Of a stretch of 64,000 bases of DNA, positions 13,501 through 24,119 are shown one piece after another (position 1 is the first letter of the stretch; the number at the start of each line of letters is the position of its first letter). Origin of the DNA: Stratiolaelaps scimitus. Its lineage: Eukaryota > Arthropoda > Arachnida > Mesostigmata > Laelapidae. The notes beneath the pieces were generated by a model that had not been told where the DNA came from, did no database searches, and saw only the letters and a list, made by a program, of their open reading frames with translations. The translations under genes and the position numbers were made by a program. Location of the stretch: contig JABWDB010000016.1 in NCBI GenBank assembly GCA_019614645.1, forward strand, positions 744,001 through 808,000, written 5' to 3'.

Positions 13501-16033
13501 TAGATTTAAGGGTACATTTTGTAAGCTTCACTAAAGAGGTTCCTTGGGTACACTTTGTTGTGGGTATTTACCTGTATTCAGTTATTTTCTAAATTCCCCG
13601 CTTGATAAGGGGAACGTAATTATGTGAAGAGAGATTTGTTTTTTATTGAATTGTGGTTGAATGTATTTCCAGTCAGCTGAAGTATAAGGAGCCGAATTCT
13701 TCATCTCATACATGCATATACACACACACACACACACCTTTGACCATCCTTCATTTATCTTGCAGGGTTAGATTTTGCGACCATATTGAGGCCCTAAGGC
13801 TGCAATTGTCGCTGCTGGGCTATTCATCTAATACTCGGAGATCGTTAGCGGCTTATAGCTTTGTGACCTCTCATAGAAGATCACCCCGTAGTCCGGAAAT
13901 AGCCAATTATCGTACCGCTAATGAGTCAAGCAGACCTGTACGGATTCTTTATGCATGGCCATAGCAAGGCTACGGAAACCACACAGTATTTTTCAACTCA
14001 TTGCATAGAAATGCCTTTTGAAGATACCATGAGCACTATAGAATATAGAGATAAGAACATGGAGGGGATAACCGTCTTCAATAGCCGATCTTTGTGTGGG
14101 AAAAATGAATACTCAGATAGAGTAAACACAGAACAAAATCTACAAAACATAAACGATGAATGTTTGAGTGGGTGTCGAAGTGGCCGTTTTACACGTTAAT
14201 TCGTGGGGTGTAATTATGTTGAATGCCATTGTAAACGAGTGACTTAGTCATCATTAAGCGACACCGAACGGTGGTAATCTGAGTCATTTAGCTGATCTGG
14301 TTTCGGCCACAAGGAACGCATAGGCGTGAATCGTATATCGTTTCACTGAATCGTTTCGGAATAATCTGAAGGTAAAGGTAAAGGTTTTATTGGTTTATTA
14401 AAGGAGCTGCAATTTTACAATGCTTAAGCTCTCTTATATGTCACGCAGCGGGGCTCGAACCTGCGGTCTCTGGCTTCCGATAACCAGAGACTTAATTATA
14501 TGTGTACGTTTAATTTTTACTACATTTTTGTACATTGAAGAAGTTGAAAATTTAAGAACGTCGTAGCCCAGATTGCTCCTCATACTCAGCGGGACTCGAT
14601 CACACGAATTTAGGTTGAGGGCATCACATTATCACTCTGTCAATCAGGTCCACTAATCATCATTGTACAAAAATGTAGTAAAAATTAAACGTACACATAT
14701 AATTAATATCCTATGAATTATTATGCGCAAACTGTCTGCACAGAAAATACTACCGTACTCTGCTCTATAAATAAATTATAGAATTCAATAACTATTATAC
14801 TATGCAATATGGCATATGCACCCCCATTGTAATTTGTTGCACAGAGGCTAGTTATATAGTTCGGAACATCGCTCACACCGAGACCCATATCTTTCCAGTA
14901 TTTTTCCTTCAATCGCAATTAACATCGATACGTCGAAGTTAACACACCTCGCACAAAGGCAATTCGTTGATAGACAGATGGTCAGCTTTGCAGTGCACCA
15001 TCGTTGAATCGTACATGCTAATTGTGAACAGAACCTTAATTGCTATTAGTTATATCCCTCCTTCTTCATGAAGTGCAGGTGTATACAATTGCAGCACGCG
15101 GAGCGGCCGAGTAGGGACTTATGCGGCGACCTGTACATTAATTAGTTATCGGTGCACCAGGCACAAGCCAGGTATTTATTTTGATGTTATTCACGCTTAT
15201 GCCACACCCTCGACGAATCTATTAGGCGTACACGCAGGGCCAATTAATAATATTCATACATTATGAATGATATGTACACTTGTCCTAAACACGAGCATTG
15301 TACAGTCCGATGGGCATTGAGAGAAGCCACGCGGATATATAGGAAATCCTCCATTCCCGTCCTCACTAAAATGTTCAACGAAAGACTTGCTTAAAGCGAG
15401 GAAATCAGAAGAAGCCAACAAAAGCCTGTTGACGATCTAACCTTCACTCACCGAATGCCTACTCGCTTCTACACTGAAGCTAAATGAGGCAATGATTAAA
15501 TAGAGTTTAGAACTTTTTTGTTAGCTAATTTTGAGTTACAACGGTAGAATCTCATCGTTAATTAGCTACCTTAGCTGAACTCCCCTATTTTAGACAGTGT
15601 CTTGTCTTCTACTACAACTACTATAACGTCGGCTCATTTGCCATGAGAGATTACGAATAGAGAGTACTCATTTCTGAACATGGAGCTGAACCAATTATAA
15701 AGTGAGCTCTTCCCTGTAGCGATTCAGTAAGCGTTCGCTTTATTCTATGTTGTTATTATTTTTTATTTTGGAACTTTATATAAGCGCGGGCATAGTTCAT
15801 AACGAGTGTCCAATCATCTATCACAGCTGGTTGTTAGTAATTCATGATCACGACCGTCGCGGATGATCACCACCAGCACCTCTGTGTTCGGTTTTGCCTT
15901 TCTCTCGCCTAGCACCTTGCCACCGCGTGATTCTCACCTGTTCTGCAGTTTCTTCCTCGAGTATAAAGCCATCCGCGCTGAAATTAAATGATGAGCCGCT
16001 CTGAGCCTCAAACGAGGGCAGAGTGCAGTTCAT
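207..16033 (-). CDS. Class A (rhodopsin-family) GPCR, probable neuropeptide receptor, six coding exons, about 391 aa
   Basis: Joining 16033-15938, 11334-11073, 10532-10339, 8329-8009, 5258-5154 and 404-207 gives an open frame of 391 codons plus stop. All introns are GT-AG; four junctions are phase 0 and one (exon 2/3) is phase 1. Seen: GN54-55 in TM1; D83 in TM2; C112 at the top of TM3 and D136-R-F at its base, spaced exactly 24 residues as in class A receptors; W164 in TM4; P233 and Y241 in TM5; F303 and C306-W-M-P309 in TM6; N349-P-V-I-Y353 in TM7. The 32-residue N-terminus has two N-glycosylation sequons (N2, N17), and C370 after helix 8 is a likely palmitoylation site. Family knowledge: a plasma-membrane receptor coupling a ligand to G proteins. 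Subfamily is inference: the helices resemble peptide receptors of the orexin/allatotropin/trissin/QRFP sort, but I cannot name an orthologue. Weakest points are the exon 5 donor and the 3' end. Confidence 0.88.
697..733. repeat. (TA)n microsatellite
   Basis: Uninterrupted alternating TA over 37 bases. It gives rise to a spurious Tyr-Ile repeat frame. Confidence 0.95.
4701..4733. repeat. Imperfect GTA/GTT trinucleotide repeat
   Basis: AGTAGTAGTAG followed by GTTGTAGTGG and TAGTAGTTGTTG, an imperfect triplet tract inside the GPCR intron. Confidence 0.8.
5154..5258 (-). CDS. GPCR exon 5: TM6 (residues 292-326)
   Basis: The acceptor is a good pyrimidine tract ending TTTAG before 5258. The exon carries the whole of TM6 with F303 and the CWxP hinge (C306, W307, P309), then the start of extracellular loop 3. 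The chosen donor, CAG|GTTCGG after 5154, keeps phase 0 but is poor beyond GT, so this end could move by a few codons. Confidence 0.85.
7473..7502. repeat. (TA)n microsatellite
   Basis: Thirty bases of perfect TA, preceded by a 24-base block that recurs, diverged, at 7592. Confidence 0.95.
7615..7660. repeat. Compound (CA)n-(TA)n microsatellite
   Basis: A CA run of about 14 bases passes into interrupted TA repeats. It lies just after the second copy of the duplicated block at 7592. Confidence 0.9.
7897..7921. repeat. (TA)n microsatellite
   Basis: TA repeat broken by a single C, about 90 bases downstream of the end of GPCR exon 4 on the minus strand. Confidence 0.9.
8009..8329 (-). CDS. GPCR exon 4: extracellular loop 2, TM5 and third cytoplasmic loop (residues 185-291)
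   Basis: The acceptor is GACAG before 8329, with a weak pyrimidine tract; the donor is AAG|GTCAGT after 8009. Loop 2 contains two cysteines, C194 and C211, either of which could pair with C112. TM5 spans about residues 220-245 with P233 and Y241. The third cytoplasmic loop (about 250-294) is rich in Ser, Gly, Asn and His and ends in a basic NRSKKK run, a common G-protein-contact and phosphorylation region. Exon length is an exact 107 codons, phase 0 at both ends. Confidence 0.9.
8330..10338 (-). other. GPCR intron between exons 3 and 4
   Basis: About 2.0 kb, AT-rich. Short ORFs such as those around 8,915-9,151 and 9,378-9,690 show no recognisable motif. Nothing else is supported. Confidence 0.6.
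10339..10532 (-). CDS. GPCR exon 3: TM3 to TM4 (residues 120-184)
   Basis: The acceptor is CCATTCAG before 10532 and the donor ACAG|GTAAGT after 10339. TM3 ends in CDRFVAI, so the usual DRY is DRF (D136, R137, F138). After a basic second loop, TM4 carries W164 and P173. The splice restores the exact 24-residue spacing between C112 and D136, which independently supports the exon 2/3 junction. It ends in phase 0 after Gln184. Confidence 0.93.
10533..11072 (-). other. GPCR intron between exons 2 and 3
   Basis: A 540-base intron in phase 1 bounded by GTGAGT and CCATTCAG. It contains a short AG repeat near 10,971-10,983 and nothing else of note. Confidence 0.8.
11073..11334 (-). CDS. GPCR exon 2: TM1, TM2 and start of TM3 (residues 33-120)
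   Basis: The acceptor is TTCCAG before 11334 and the donor AAAA|GTGAGT after 11073. Residues 41-63 form TM1 with the GN pair at 54-55. Residues 74-96 form TM2 with the family-typical LNMAMAD segment, whose Asp is D83. C112 is the conserved TM3 cysteine that normally pairs with extracellular loop 2. The exon ends after the first base of the Met120 codon. Confidence 0.92.
13711..13736. repeat. (CA)n microsatellite
   Basis: ATACACACACACACACACAC tract inside GPCR intron 1. Confidence 0.9.
14371..14491 (-). mobile_element. tRNA-derived SINE, 3' part, minus orientation
   Basis: Read on the minus strand, this has a pol III B-box-like GGTTCGAGCCCC (RC of 14450-14461). It is preceded by a hairpin TCTGG...CCAGA resembling an anticodon arm and followed by a tail ending TTTAATAAACCAATAAAACC. 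The tail recurs at 41,001-41,070. No A box is found, because the head is cut off exactly where the inverted-repeat element begins. tRNA-related SINE is the best explanation; the parent tRNA is not identifiable. Confidence 0.6.
14492..14706. mobile_element. MITE-like element with perfect 43-base terminal inverted repeats
   Basis: Bases 14492-14534 are the exact reverse complement of 14664-14706. The ends read TTAATTATATGTGTACG inward, enclosing a 129-base centre with no ORF. TTAA at both outer edges could be a TTAA target-site duplication, as made by piggyBac-type transposases, leaving inverted repeats of 39 bases. It abuts the truncated SINE, so it probably inserted into or beside it. Perfect arms suggest a recent insertion or strong folding constraint. 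Confidence 0.75.
15938..16033 (-). CDS. GPCR exon 1: extracellular N-terminus (residues 1-32)
   Basis: It starts at the ATG read from 16033, with A at -3, and ends CAG|GTGAGA, a strong donor, in phase 0. It encodes a short acidic ectodomain with sequons NCT (residue 2) and NFS (residue 17) and the cluster EEE before the junction. There is no signal peptide, which is normal for class A receptors. It is assigned to this gene because strand, phase and donor match the acceptor at 11335 and the peptide suits an N-terminal tail. The long intron that follows (about 4.6 kb) makes this the least directly linked exon. Confidence 0.68.
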
Positions 16034-19000
16034 TATTGTGGTGAAACTCAGCTAAAGAAAAATCGGGCTCAGCTCAACGCTTCCGTCAGGATGACAGTGG
16101 TGGCGAAATCCGTCAGGAGAAGGCGGCCGGCCTCAAATGGCAATACCTGAAAACGCGGCCAAAAATAGCAGCAACAGAGAGAACGAGACAGAGAGAGAAA
16201 TAATAGAAAGTAGGAATTACTTCCGCGCACATCGAAATCCGTCAACCGAGATCGTTAATCACTGTCTATCCAGTACTAACTCGTAGCGATTGTCAATCAT
16301 TTGTGAACATCAGATTACAAGGATAACATGCCTTGTTTAGGCTTAAATTGTATCAGTGAAAAAATGTGCCAGTCCGACATCATCTCGGTTAAATGCAATA
16401 ACCATTACTAATGAGGTGGCACGACGCGAATTTCAATAGCCCGATTATCGTGGCCCCGCGCTCTCCTGAGCGAGCCAGGTCCGTTGTCCCTTCGGTGAAT
16501 ATTAAAATCCAATACAGACAAGACATCCATGCACACACACACACTCTCTATCTCTCCCTCTCTCTTCGTTCGAATAATAGGTATTAGAGAAGGAGAGTAT
16601 ATTGAAATTCGATAAAATACCATTGGCGCCGGCGGCGCTGCAAGTGAGCTCTTCTTTGATTCTTCGGCACCTCGCATCCCGAACGCCCCTATCCCTTAAT
16701 GTGTCCTACTCGATAATAATAATAAGCTGTTTCATTCAATGATGAGGAGACACAGAAAGATAAACAAGCTGACTGTATCTGTAACACAGTAGCGTCTTAA
16801 ATCCGACGCCTGTACTAGCCATATCGAAATGCTACTGCCGCTGTTCTGCTTGGGCGTGCAAGCTGTACTCGCTATGCAATCCAACAGGAGAGCCAAGCAG
16901 ATGTGGTGAGCGCCATCTCATACCGACCCATCTTTCGGTGTATGGCGAACACTTGATTTGATTGATTCGCATTTAACCGCCGCCGATGCTGCTACTTGTG
17001 TAACAGAACACGAATCGCTGAAACGGGTGGATCATGACACATGCGTACACGTGGAATAGCCGATTACGGAGCCCTTTACTATGACATAAGGTGTGTGTAA
17101 GAGACGATACGAAAGGAGTTAAAATGCACCACAATTCCCGAGAGAGTGACTGTAAAATCGAGACGTGAATCGGCTGCCAGCACAAACAGGAGAAGACTGA
17201 AAGATTGCGAACTAGGTTTGTAGTAAACGATTGGAGCCCTCTCTCTCTCTCGATATACACATATATATATATATATATATATCTCACGCCTGAATTGAAT
17301 AAAGCCGGCGCGCGCATCAACATAAACGCATGTCGAATAGGCGAACGGAACGAATGGCGTGGTAGAATTCCGTGGAAAAATTCTAGAATAAAGTACCTGA
17401 CTCGGCCAGATTTATACTACTGAGTACGAGGTAAAATGAACGGGTCCAAATATTTCAGAGAAACTGCTATGGATGAGTTCTATTTTAAAGCTCCCCTTTC
17501 ATGGTACGTTTGCACGTGAGCACCAGGCGGTAAGTCATAGTTGACTTCTCGACTGTCTCCAACAGACCTGCACCGATGTGACTTACCTGGGGACAGGCTA
17601 GTGTTAACCATATTCCACAACACAACATTTTTTTTCATTTTTATGACAACCGCACCCATACGAGATGGGTGTTAGCCACTCAGCCGAAGCGGCCATCAGT
17701 TAGGCAAACCGGTACAACGATATTTCGCGCACCCGGTAGATGTTCGCCGACTTTAACAAGTCAACGACAGCATCATCAATATCGATAGCATCATCCGCAT
17801 CTAAATGGAAAACATAAAAAAAAAGTGACATTTCACAACGGCGACTTGTGACACCATCGATACGCCGATCCATACGTCAGGGAAGTTATCGGTAAAAAAC
17901 GTCACCAGAGTGGGGAGCGTGTGGTAGCGAAACAGAGACATGACGCATCCTGATAGGAGGAATTTAATAAAGGCGCACTCCGACTGCAAAAAGAGATCCT
18001 CATCTGTTCTCAATCTACTTCAGTGTCTCTCTCTCTCTCTCCACGGTTTCAACTTCCATTGAGAGAATATTTGAGCACTTTGCACAACTTAAATCTGTTC
18101 TTGACGGAGGCTACTGTCTAGTGATTTGTGCGCCTCCACCGGGATTTACTTTTCGACTGGTCATGTCAGTTTTAACGATCAATTACTCATTGGCTTCATT
18201 GGCTTCATTGGCTAACTCACATTTGTTTCTCTGGAGTCTGGATGTACGTACAATATCTGCTAGTGATGTCGTTCGAACTTGCCTTTTTCAGACAACGCTT
18301 GATGCCACACCTGCCGAACAGCAATTCTTCCTTCATTGTCTCTATCACTGTTCCTGCGATCTACATAGCGCTGCTATTATGTAATATCATACAACAACTG
18401 CTGCTATAGCGAAGCCGCTTCCTATAAGTACGTTTCTGTTCGGTGAAACAAAGCCGCAGAAGCAACCGCCAATTGCTGCCAACACAGCCCCCCCGCCCGG
18501 GCGCCAGAACGCCCACGTCACCGCTACCGCTCCGTGGCTTTCTCTGATCTGTCCGACACGGTCCCAATGGTCCCCTTCGTCGTACGGGTCCCCCTAGTCC
18601 GCCCAGCGCCGCCATTCGTTTCGCTTTCAACCGAACCGGCGGTGAGTGCCGCAGTGAATTAATCCTTTTATAGTGAGTTGAAAGGCGCTCCCGCGTCATC
18701 GTCGCCGCGAGCACCGCACCTGATAGAAAAGTTTTTTTTCTCACAGATGCCCATACTGTCTCAGCATATTGGATGAGCTTACAGGTATTGTTCACCTGCC
18801 TGTTCCACTGATATTCTCTTAACTATCGCTATATTTGCATGTCGTTTCGGCTTTGGTAATGTTTGTACACCAGGATGTTATCTTTTTTTTGTATGTATTT
18901 AGTAGGTATATTCAATGAGTACTGGCAGTGTATCTCATGAATGCGAGCTGAAGTAGTTTACTATATACATGAAAGGATTATACCAGAGAAGGTCCGTGTT

Positions 19001-19430
19001 GAAATGACAAAAACACACTTTTAGTAATGCAGATCAAGTCGACTTTTCTCGACGAGGCGACCCGTGTTACGTTCTAGCTCCGCGTATTCAACTTACTCAG
19101 GCTCCATCCCGCATTTGACACAATCTGTTTGAATACCGTCGGCGCAGTTGTCTCGTTCTTTAGTTCGATGGTTCTTTTGTAGCATGCCGATTTGGTTGCA
19201 AGAGTCTACATCATTGTTAAGATGGCCCCGGGCCATTGCTCGCATAATATTGTTGCTTATCCTTCAAACAAATCTAATTTTGCTTTGAACCTCTGAATTA
19301 TTGAACGTGCTTCATTGCAATGCATTCTCCAAAAATTGTGATGCCACCGGGTGTCCTGATACTCCATACATACGGCGCACCTGGCATGATACTTTTGACT
19401 ATCTTTCTGGCGATTCTTGACATTGTTGAC
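16034..19430. other. Region upstream of the GPCR start: no supported gene
   Basis: The first bases upstream of the GPCR ATG are its presumed 5' UTR and promoter, but I cannot place a TATA box or initiator. A CT run followed by (AT)n lies at 17,239-17,282 and a TC run at about 18,029-18,042. A GC-rich block at about 18,460-18,690 keeps a 144-codon minus-strand frame open, which is expected from base composition alone; it has no ATG and no recognisable domain. Confidence 0.5.
17239..17282. repeat. (CT)n and (AT)n microsatellites
   Basis: A CT run at 17239-17251, then CGATATACAC, then AT repeats to 17282. Confidence 0.9.
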
Positions 19431-19439
19431 ATAGTATTT

Positions 19440-20420
19440 CCGTTTTGGTGCAGCTAAATGCTAGATAGTTGTAGGCTTTCTCTTCCACGAATTTTCCATC
19501 TTAGATTGATAAGGCTCACTCTCACCGCAGCTCCTGCCTCGTGAACATAGACTAATGCACTCCCCCAAACGGCAGTAGTACTCTCTCAGTATCCTTGATA
19601 TATTGAAGTTTTTAAACTCGATAAGTTTTCAATACTGAACACTGGTGCATTTACGTGACCATAACGATAGTTCCTCTAATTCGGCCATGTACAGCTTGAA
19701 TTCGATTGACGAAATCGTTCGTCCCTATCTGAGACCCTCTGTTCATCTGTTTCCATTTGTGGAGGCTCGTAGTTACCATGTTGTACGACTGGACGACTAT
19801 CATTACGCAATAGCCTAATAATCGTGATCCAAGTGGGCTTTATGCCAAATTCGTCGAGGATCCTTAAGGGCTTTCTATGTTATCTTGTATGTCCTGTCCT
19901 TACGCCGTGGTTGCATATCGGTCTTCGATGGCAGCATGAAGATGTTGTCATCCCCTTTGTTCCGAATCCATTCTGCATTTTCCTTAGGATTTCCTTTTGT
20001 TCTATTCATACCCTCTATCTTTGATAATAGTCTAATACAAGGGAATAGCGCGTATTGTAAAGGAAGAAGCGCATATGTAGTCAGGGTGCCCCTCCTTAAT
20101 GACCTTGTCTTCCGTGGGTATATCTTCCTAGAATTATACCCCTATGGCTCGTAGTTTCTTCTGGTCCCGCGAATATGTTGTTAAGCAGCCGTGATACATA
20201 TGCGTTACGTGTCGTGCCCAATTCCTTTTCCAAAAGTGTTGCCCGTATTTCATCCAAGCCTGTGGCAGATCTGCTTGATATCGTTCCCAGTAATCTTTCC
20301 ACTGCTCTTGGGTTGGTCCGCACTCCGGTGTCTTCCATCACGAGACAGATGATTGTAGCGTTGGTGTCGTCCTTTTCAAGCGTTAAGTAGCTCACTTGCC
20401 ATTTAGGAGAGATGTTATAT
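19440..20420 (-). pseudogene. Decayed LINE (non-LTR retrotransposon) reverse transcriptase
   Basis: Minus-strand translation in shifting frames shows RT landmarks in order. SATGLDEIRATLLEKEL near 20,280 corresponds to the K-x-A-G-x-D-x-I-x-x-x-L-L region. CIRLLS near 20,000 resembles the NYRGIRLLS motif. ILDEFGIKPTWITIIRLL near 19,860-19,805 is the L-x-x-x-G-I-P-x-x-x-I-x-x-I block, and a K-x-K-Y thumb-like motif follows near 19,450. Frameshifts and stops separate these blocks, so it is dead. The clade (RTE- or Jockey-like) cannot be settled by eye, nor are 5' and 3' ends or target duplications visible. Confidence 0.65.
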
Positions 20421-21480
20421 TACTTCTCTTGCGCTGTTGTGCTGAACGGCCTCTTTGTTTGGCTCACTGCGGTCGAGTTTACGTGCATACACCCAAAAGT
20501 GTTATCCGCTTTCCAGTGGTGTTTGCATGTAATCGTGCGGTCTATTTTCATTCTCCAGCTTTCCCTCCGAGCTCGTTCTCATAGCGTTGTATAATAGCCC
20601 GGATTGCCTTATTTTCAAGAGTATATACATAGCTGCTAAAATTCGTGATATCGCTCGTCAGGTCCATAGCCGCTTCGCTGGCTGCTATCTATGACTAGCA
20701 ACCCGTTTGCGTTCTCCCTTGGGGGCTTTGTTTGGGATTTTAAGGTGCGTTATAATAACATCACAATACTGGCATGCTAAGGTTACGTGCCAATTCACAC
20801 GGGATGCCCGAGAACAATAACAGAACAAAGTTTCTAGGCAAAAACTAAACACCGCAGCTAAAGTTTGTATAGAAAAATGAACGTGTATATTCCGCACGAC
20901 CAATTCGTCTTCTAGTTCTCAACTTTTGTCTAATATTTGTTAAAAAGTATATGCCAGCGATATAATTTAATAGTTAGACAATATAGATACCTAGCAAAAC
21001 TGGTTACTTTCATAGCAATCAAATGCTGATTGATCTTGTGAAAGCAATATACAAATATGTGTTACTGTATCTGAGAGCCAATTAAGGAGAATTCATTACA
21101 CGTAAATTACGACAAGCGGTTAGAATTATAGCTCACATTGTTTAAATCTAATGAGGTGCATCATTCCACAGCAAACAGGTATTGAACAAACAAACATAAA
21201 CAGTGCCTGCGTCCTAAACTTCTTGTACACAAAACCTGGGATTTGGTTTGAACGGGCCTCTTAGCCTAATTAGGCTTCCATTTTGAGTGCGGCCAGAGAG
21301 ACATTTTTCAAATATGCGCATAGATGTTTGGCTGGTTCGCAGCGTTTTTGAATATTAATTGCTGAATTGCTCTGTTCGTGGATTCTCGTCCTGCTTTTGA
21401 CAGCACACGCTGAAGGACCGTTCTGCTCAAACTGGCCTAATTGGGATAGAGGGAAATCCTATTTCTCAGAGCGATGGCTG
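20421..21480. other. Between LINE remnants: no gene seen
   Basis: AT-rich sequence with short overlapping ORFs. Parts next to 20,421 may be the continuation of the minus-strand LINE upstream of its RT, but no motif supports this. Confidence 0.5.
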
Positions 21481-22130
21481 TTGATCGGGACCTGTCCGAT
21501 GATCCAAGATGATACAAAAGAGACCTTACATCTGTCGTATTTCTATGGTACCGACATCAATGCGTACAACACCCGTCTTATACGCACATGACTAACGTTG
21601 GAAGAACTAAGTTAGAAATCCATAAAACAGACCTCAAATCTATGGAGAAATGGTAAGCCGCCAACAAAATCTTAATCAATACAGTCAAAACTCATGTGGT
21701 CAGCTTTCACGGTGGGTGCACATTACCGAAATACTCTCAAGTGAGTACTCGGTGGCCACGATATCGAGACATCAAACAAAACACAAATGCTCGATGTGAA
21801 TCTTGCTGACAAGTTGAGCGGCTTTAGGCTCGTCCACTCCTATACTACTCTATATGCTAAGAACATCCTCAGAACCCGCTAGTAACCCCGCCCTCCTCTG
21901 TGCAACACTTTTTATGTATCACACTTATAACACCGAGTACTGGGTGGTGTGCGACAAGCAATAGCGGCCTGATAAGTTGCAAGTGGCACAAACTCGATTT
22001 GTAATAATGTTCAGAGGACTGCCATCAAACGAGAGTAAAGACTATCTTTCCCATGGGTGCCGTGATGCGTTGCTTCATATTGCTAGCATGAGGTCATTCG
22101 AAGCGAGTTTGTACAACGAAAATACTCTGA
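21481..22130 (+). pseudogene. Decayed LINE reverse transcriptase, C-terminal part
   Basis: Plus-strand frames show the end of a non-LTR RT. IQDDTKETLHL near 21,505 stands where the catalytic (F/Y)ADDT box belongs. MEKW, a stop, and AANKILINTVKTHVVSFH (about 21,640-21,710) form the W-x-x-x-N-K-L-x-I-N-x-x-K-T-H-x-V-x-F thumb motif. TRFVIMFRGLPSNES (about 21,990-22,040) is the typical block following it. In-frame stops and the altered FADD box show it is inactive. It runs opposite to the remnant at 19.4-20.4 kb, so the two are separate insertions. Confidence 0.65.
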
Positions 22131-24090
22131 TAACCATCTAAGCAAGCGTCATAGCCAGGTGAAATTTGACCTGTTTATACTTGAGTCTCTTGCTTACATG
22201 AGGCTCATTTGGTGGCTTCAGTTCAGGACATGTCACGAGCGAACGAGTTACGACAATTACCACAGCCATTGAGCAAACTAGAGTTGGACTCGAACCATTT
22301 TGTCGACCTATTTTGGAACTTCACGGCACACATGTTAAGAATTTCTCACGAAAACAATGAAAAAACAAAACATAAATGCAAAATGGGTTCCTGCTTCGGA
22401 TCAGATGGAAACGCAAGAGGCATATTCAAGCTGCAACTTACAAGACTACAAGAAACAAAAACTAGGCTAACGCATATCTTTGGGATCAACGAGTGTGGGA
22501 CGAGTTTGTTTCGGCCGCCTAAGAGGGACCAGTCAAGGAATGACCCTTCAACGCTCGAAGGGTCATCCCCACTGCTATTGCCGAATAGATTTGGCCCCAA
22601 TATGATGATTATACTCGCTGTGGATGTTAACAGCATTTGTTATTTTGAGTTACTGCGTAAAATGTAAAAATCGATGCAACTGCCAATATCTCGAGTTCCT
22701 GAAAAGACTCATGGATATATGGCACAGGAATCGAAAGCGCGCAGGGTAGCTCCTCGATGACAACCTGACGGTAAGGCTGCAATAACGAACCGGATAGGTG
22801 CTAGCAATATTCACCGATGAATTCAATGAGATGTCCTGAAGTATGGTCTTTAACAGTAAAGTCACCCATTCTGAATCGATCACACAAGTAGTAGATTGTC
22901 GGGTGAGGCCTCCCTGTCTAACATATTCACCGATTTTCGATGAATTTCATTCAGGCTTGTTCCTGCAAGAAACTAAAATTAGATCACGGAGCGCTGATTT
23001 TCAGCACTAAACGATATTCTGTCTTCTAGATTCATGACTGTGCAAAGAAAGTGAACCAGCGCTGAGCTGCATGAAAGAAAAAGACTCGAATACAAGCAGG
23101 TCAATTTTCACCTGGCTACGACCCTTGCTCAGTAGGTTATCAAAGTATTTTCGACGTAAAAGAACAGCTACGAACGTCTTAATGTATTCACAGGCAGTCG
23201 TATTATCAGACTCTTGTGCGCCCCTTGCGCACCAACCGTTGGTCCCCGAAGCACCACAGGATATGCAGCAGTGGGTGTTTCTGAGCTCGGCAAATAAAGA
23301 CGCTTCTCTGTTCTTGACTTCTATCGAGGTCTAGACATGACTCCAATCCACCAGGACCCAGAGAGTATTACTTTCCTTGTGTATTGAAAAGTGCAAACGG
23401 CATCAAACTAAAAGGGTTCGAGTGCTCCATCCTCTCAAGTCATCGGTAATACAATACCTATGCCGTATGCACCACTGAACCAAAGCAGTACACTATTAGT
23501 AGATTATTGGAAGCCCTCCTCAGTGCAGCATCCTCCTCATTCCAGCTGCTTCTCGAACCAATGCATCGATAGAACCCTAACTCCGTAGAGTTCCACAGAG
23601 GACAGGGGTGCGCATTGACAATGTCAGACGACACCCTCCGAAACCAGACTGCAATGCCACCGAATAATATGAAATTTATTACACGATGCTCGAGCTTGGG
23701 TCAGTTCTTACCACACTTGGACGTGGCAACCAAAACGCCGGCTAATCTGAAGGAACAGCTCTATTGTGAACACAAACACGATTTCGTGTGATGTTGCGTT
23801 ATGGTGTGGACGATACAGTGACGGGAGCAATTGATGAGCAATCCGAAGTTACGCATGCTGGATTCAGGGTAAACCTCAGAGAAAGAAATATGTTCAGCAT
23901 GGCTAAACAGGCTCAGAAATTCTACCAGATGATGGCTGACGTCGATGGTCCAGTCCGGTTTGTGTTGGTTGACGATGCCCGGGAGATCGAAAAGACACCG
24001 AACTTGGGCTGTCAAACGCGCTTGTCAGACTTGAAATTACTCGGCTCGTTACAGTTAAGCGATGATCTGTAAAGAATGAAGAGGTCGGCG
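22131..24090. other. No supported gene; one hairpin
   Basis: A 152-codon plus-strand frame at 22,209-22,667 has no ATG with supporting context and no recognisable domain. A near-perfect hairpin lies at 22,537-22,569. The stretch 23,340-24,070 has several frames with no identifiable motif. Confidence 0.45.
22540..22566. repeat. Ten-base-pair hairpin
   Basis: ATGACCCTTC and GAAGGGTCAT flank the seven-base loop AACGCTC. With one mismatch the stem extends two more GC pairs. Confidence 0.85.
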
Positions 24091-24093
24091 GGC

Positions 24094-24102
24094 TATATAT
24101 AA
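24094..24102 (+). promoter_or_regulatory. TATA-like box upstream of a candidate exon
   Basis: TATATATAA in a locally GC-rich context (GGCGGGC before it), followed 14 bases on by CCAGTGAG. It is only a candidate core promoter; the spacing to any start site is unknown. Confidence 0.25.
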
Positions 24103-24119
24103 CACTGCCAGTGAGTGGC

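Larger units (their letters stand above)
11335..15937 (-). other. GPCR intron between exons 1 and 2
   Basis: About 4.6 kb. It holds a (CA)n tract at about 13,711-13,736, a SINE fragment at 14,371-14,491 and an inverted-repeat element at 14,492-14,706. ORFs near 13,653-14,199 overlap each other in different frames and match nothing I know. Confidence 0.55.

Noticed and set aside
18361..18795. 144-codon minus-strand ORF
   Set aside because: Lies in a GC-rich block, has no ATG, low-complexity Gly/Arg composition and no domain.
22209..22667. 152-codon plus-strand ORF downstream of the LINE remnant
   Set aside because: No supported start, no motif; probably chance or unrecognised LINE 3' sequence.
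23340..24072. LTR retrotransposon polyprotein
   Set aside because: Some phrases looked vaguely RT- or RNase H-like, but no catalytic motif could be aligned in any frame.
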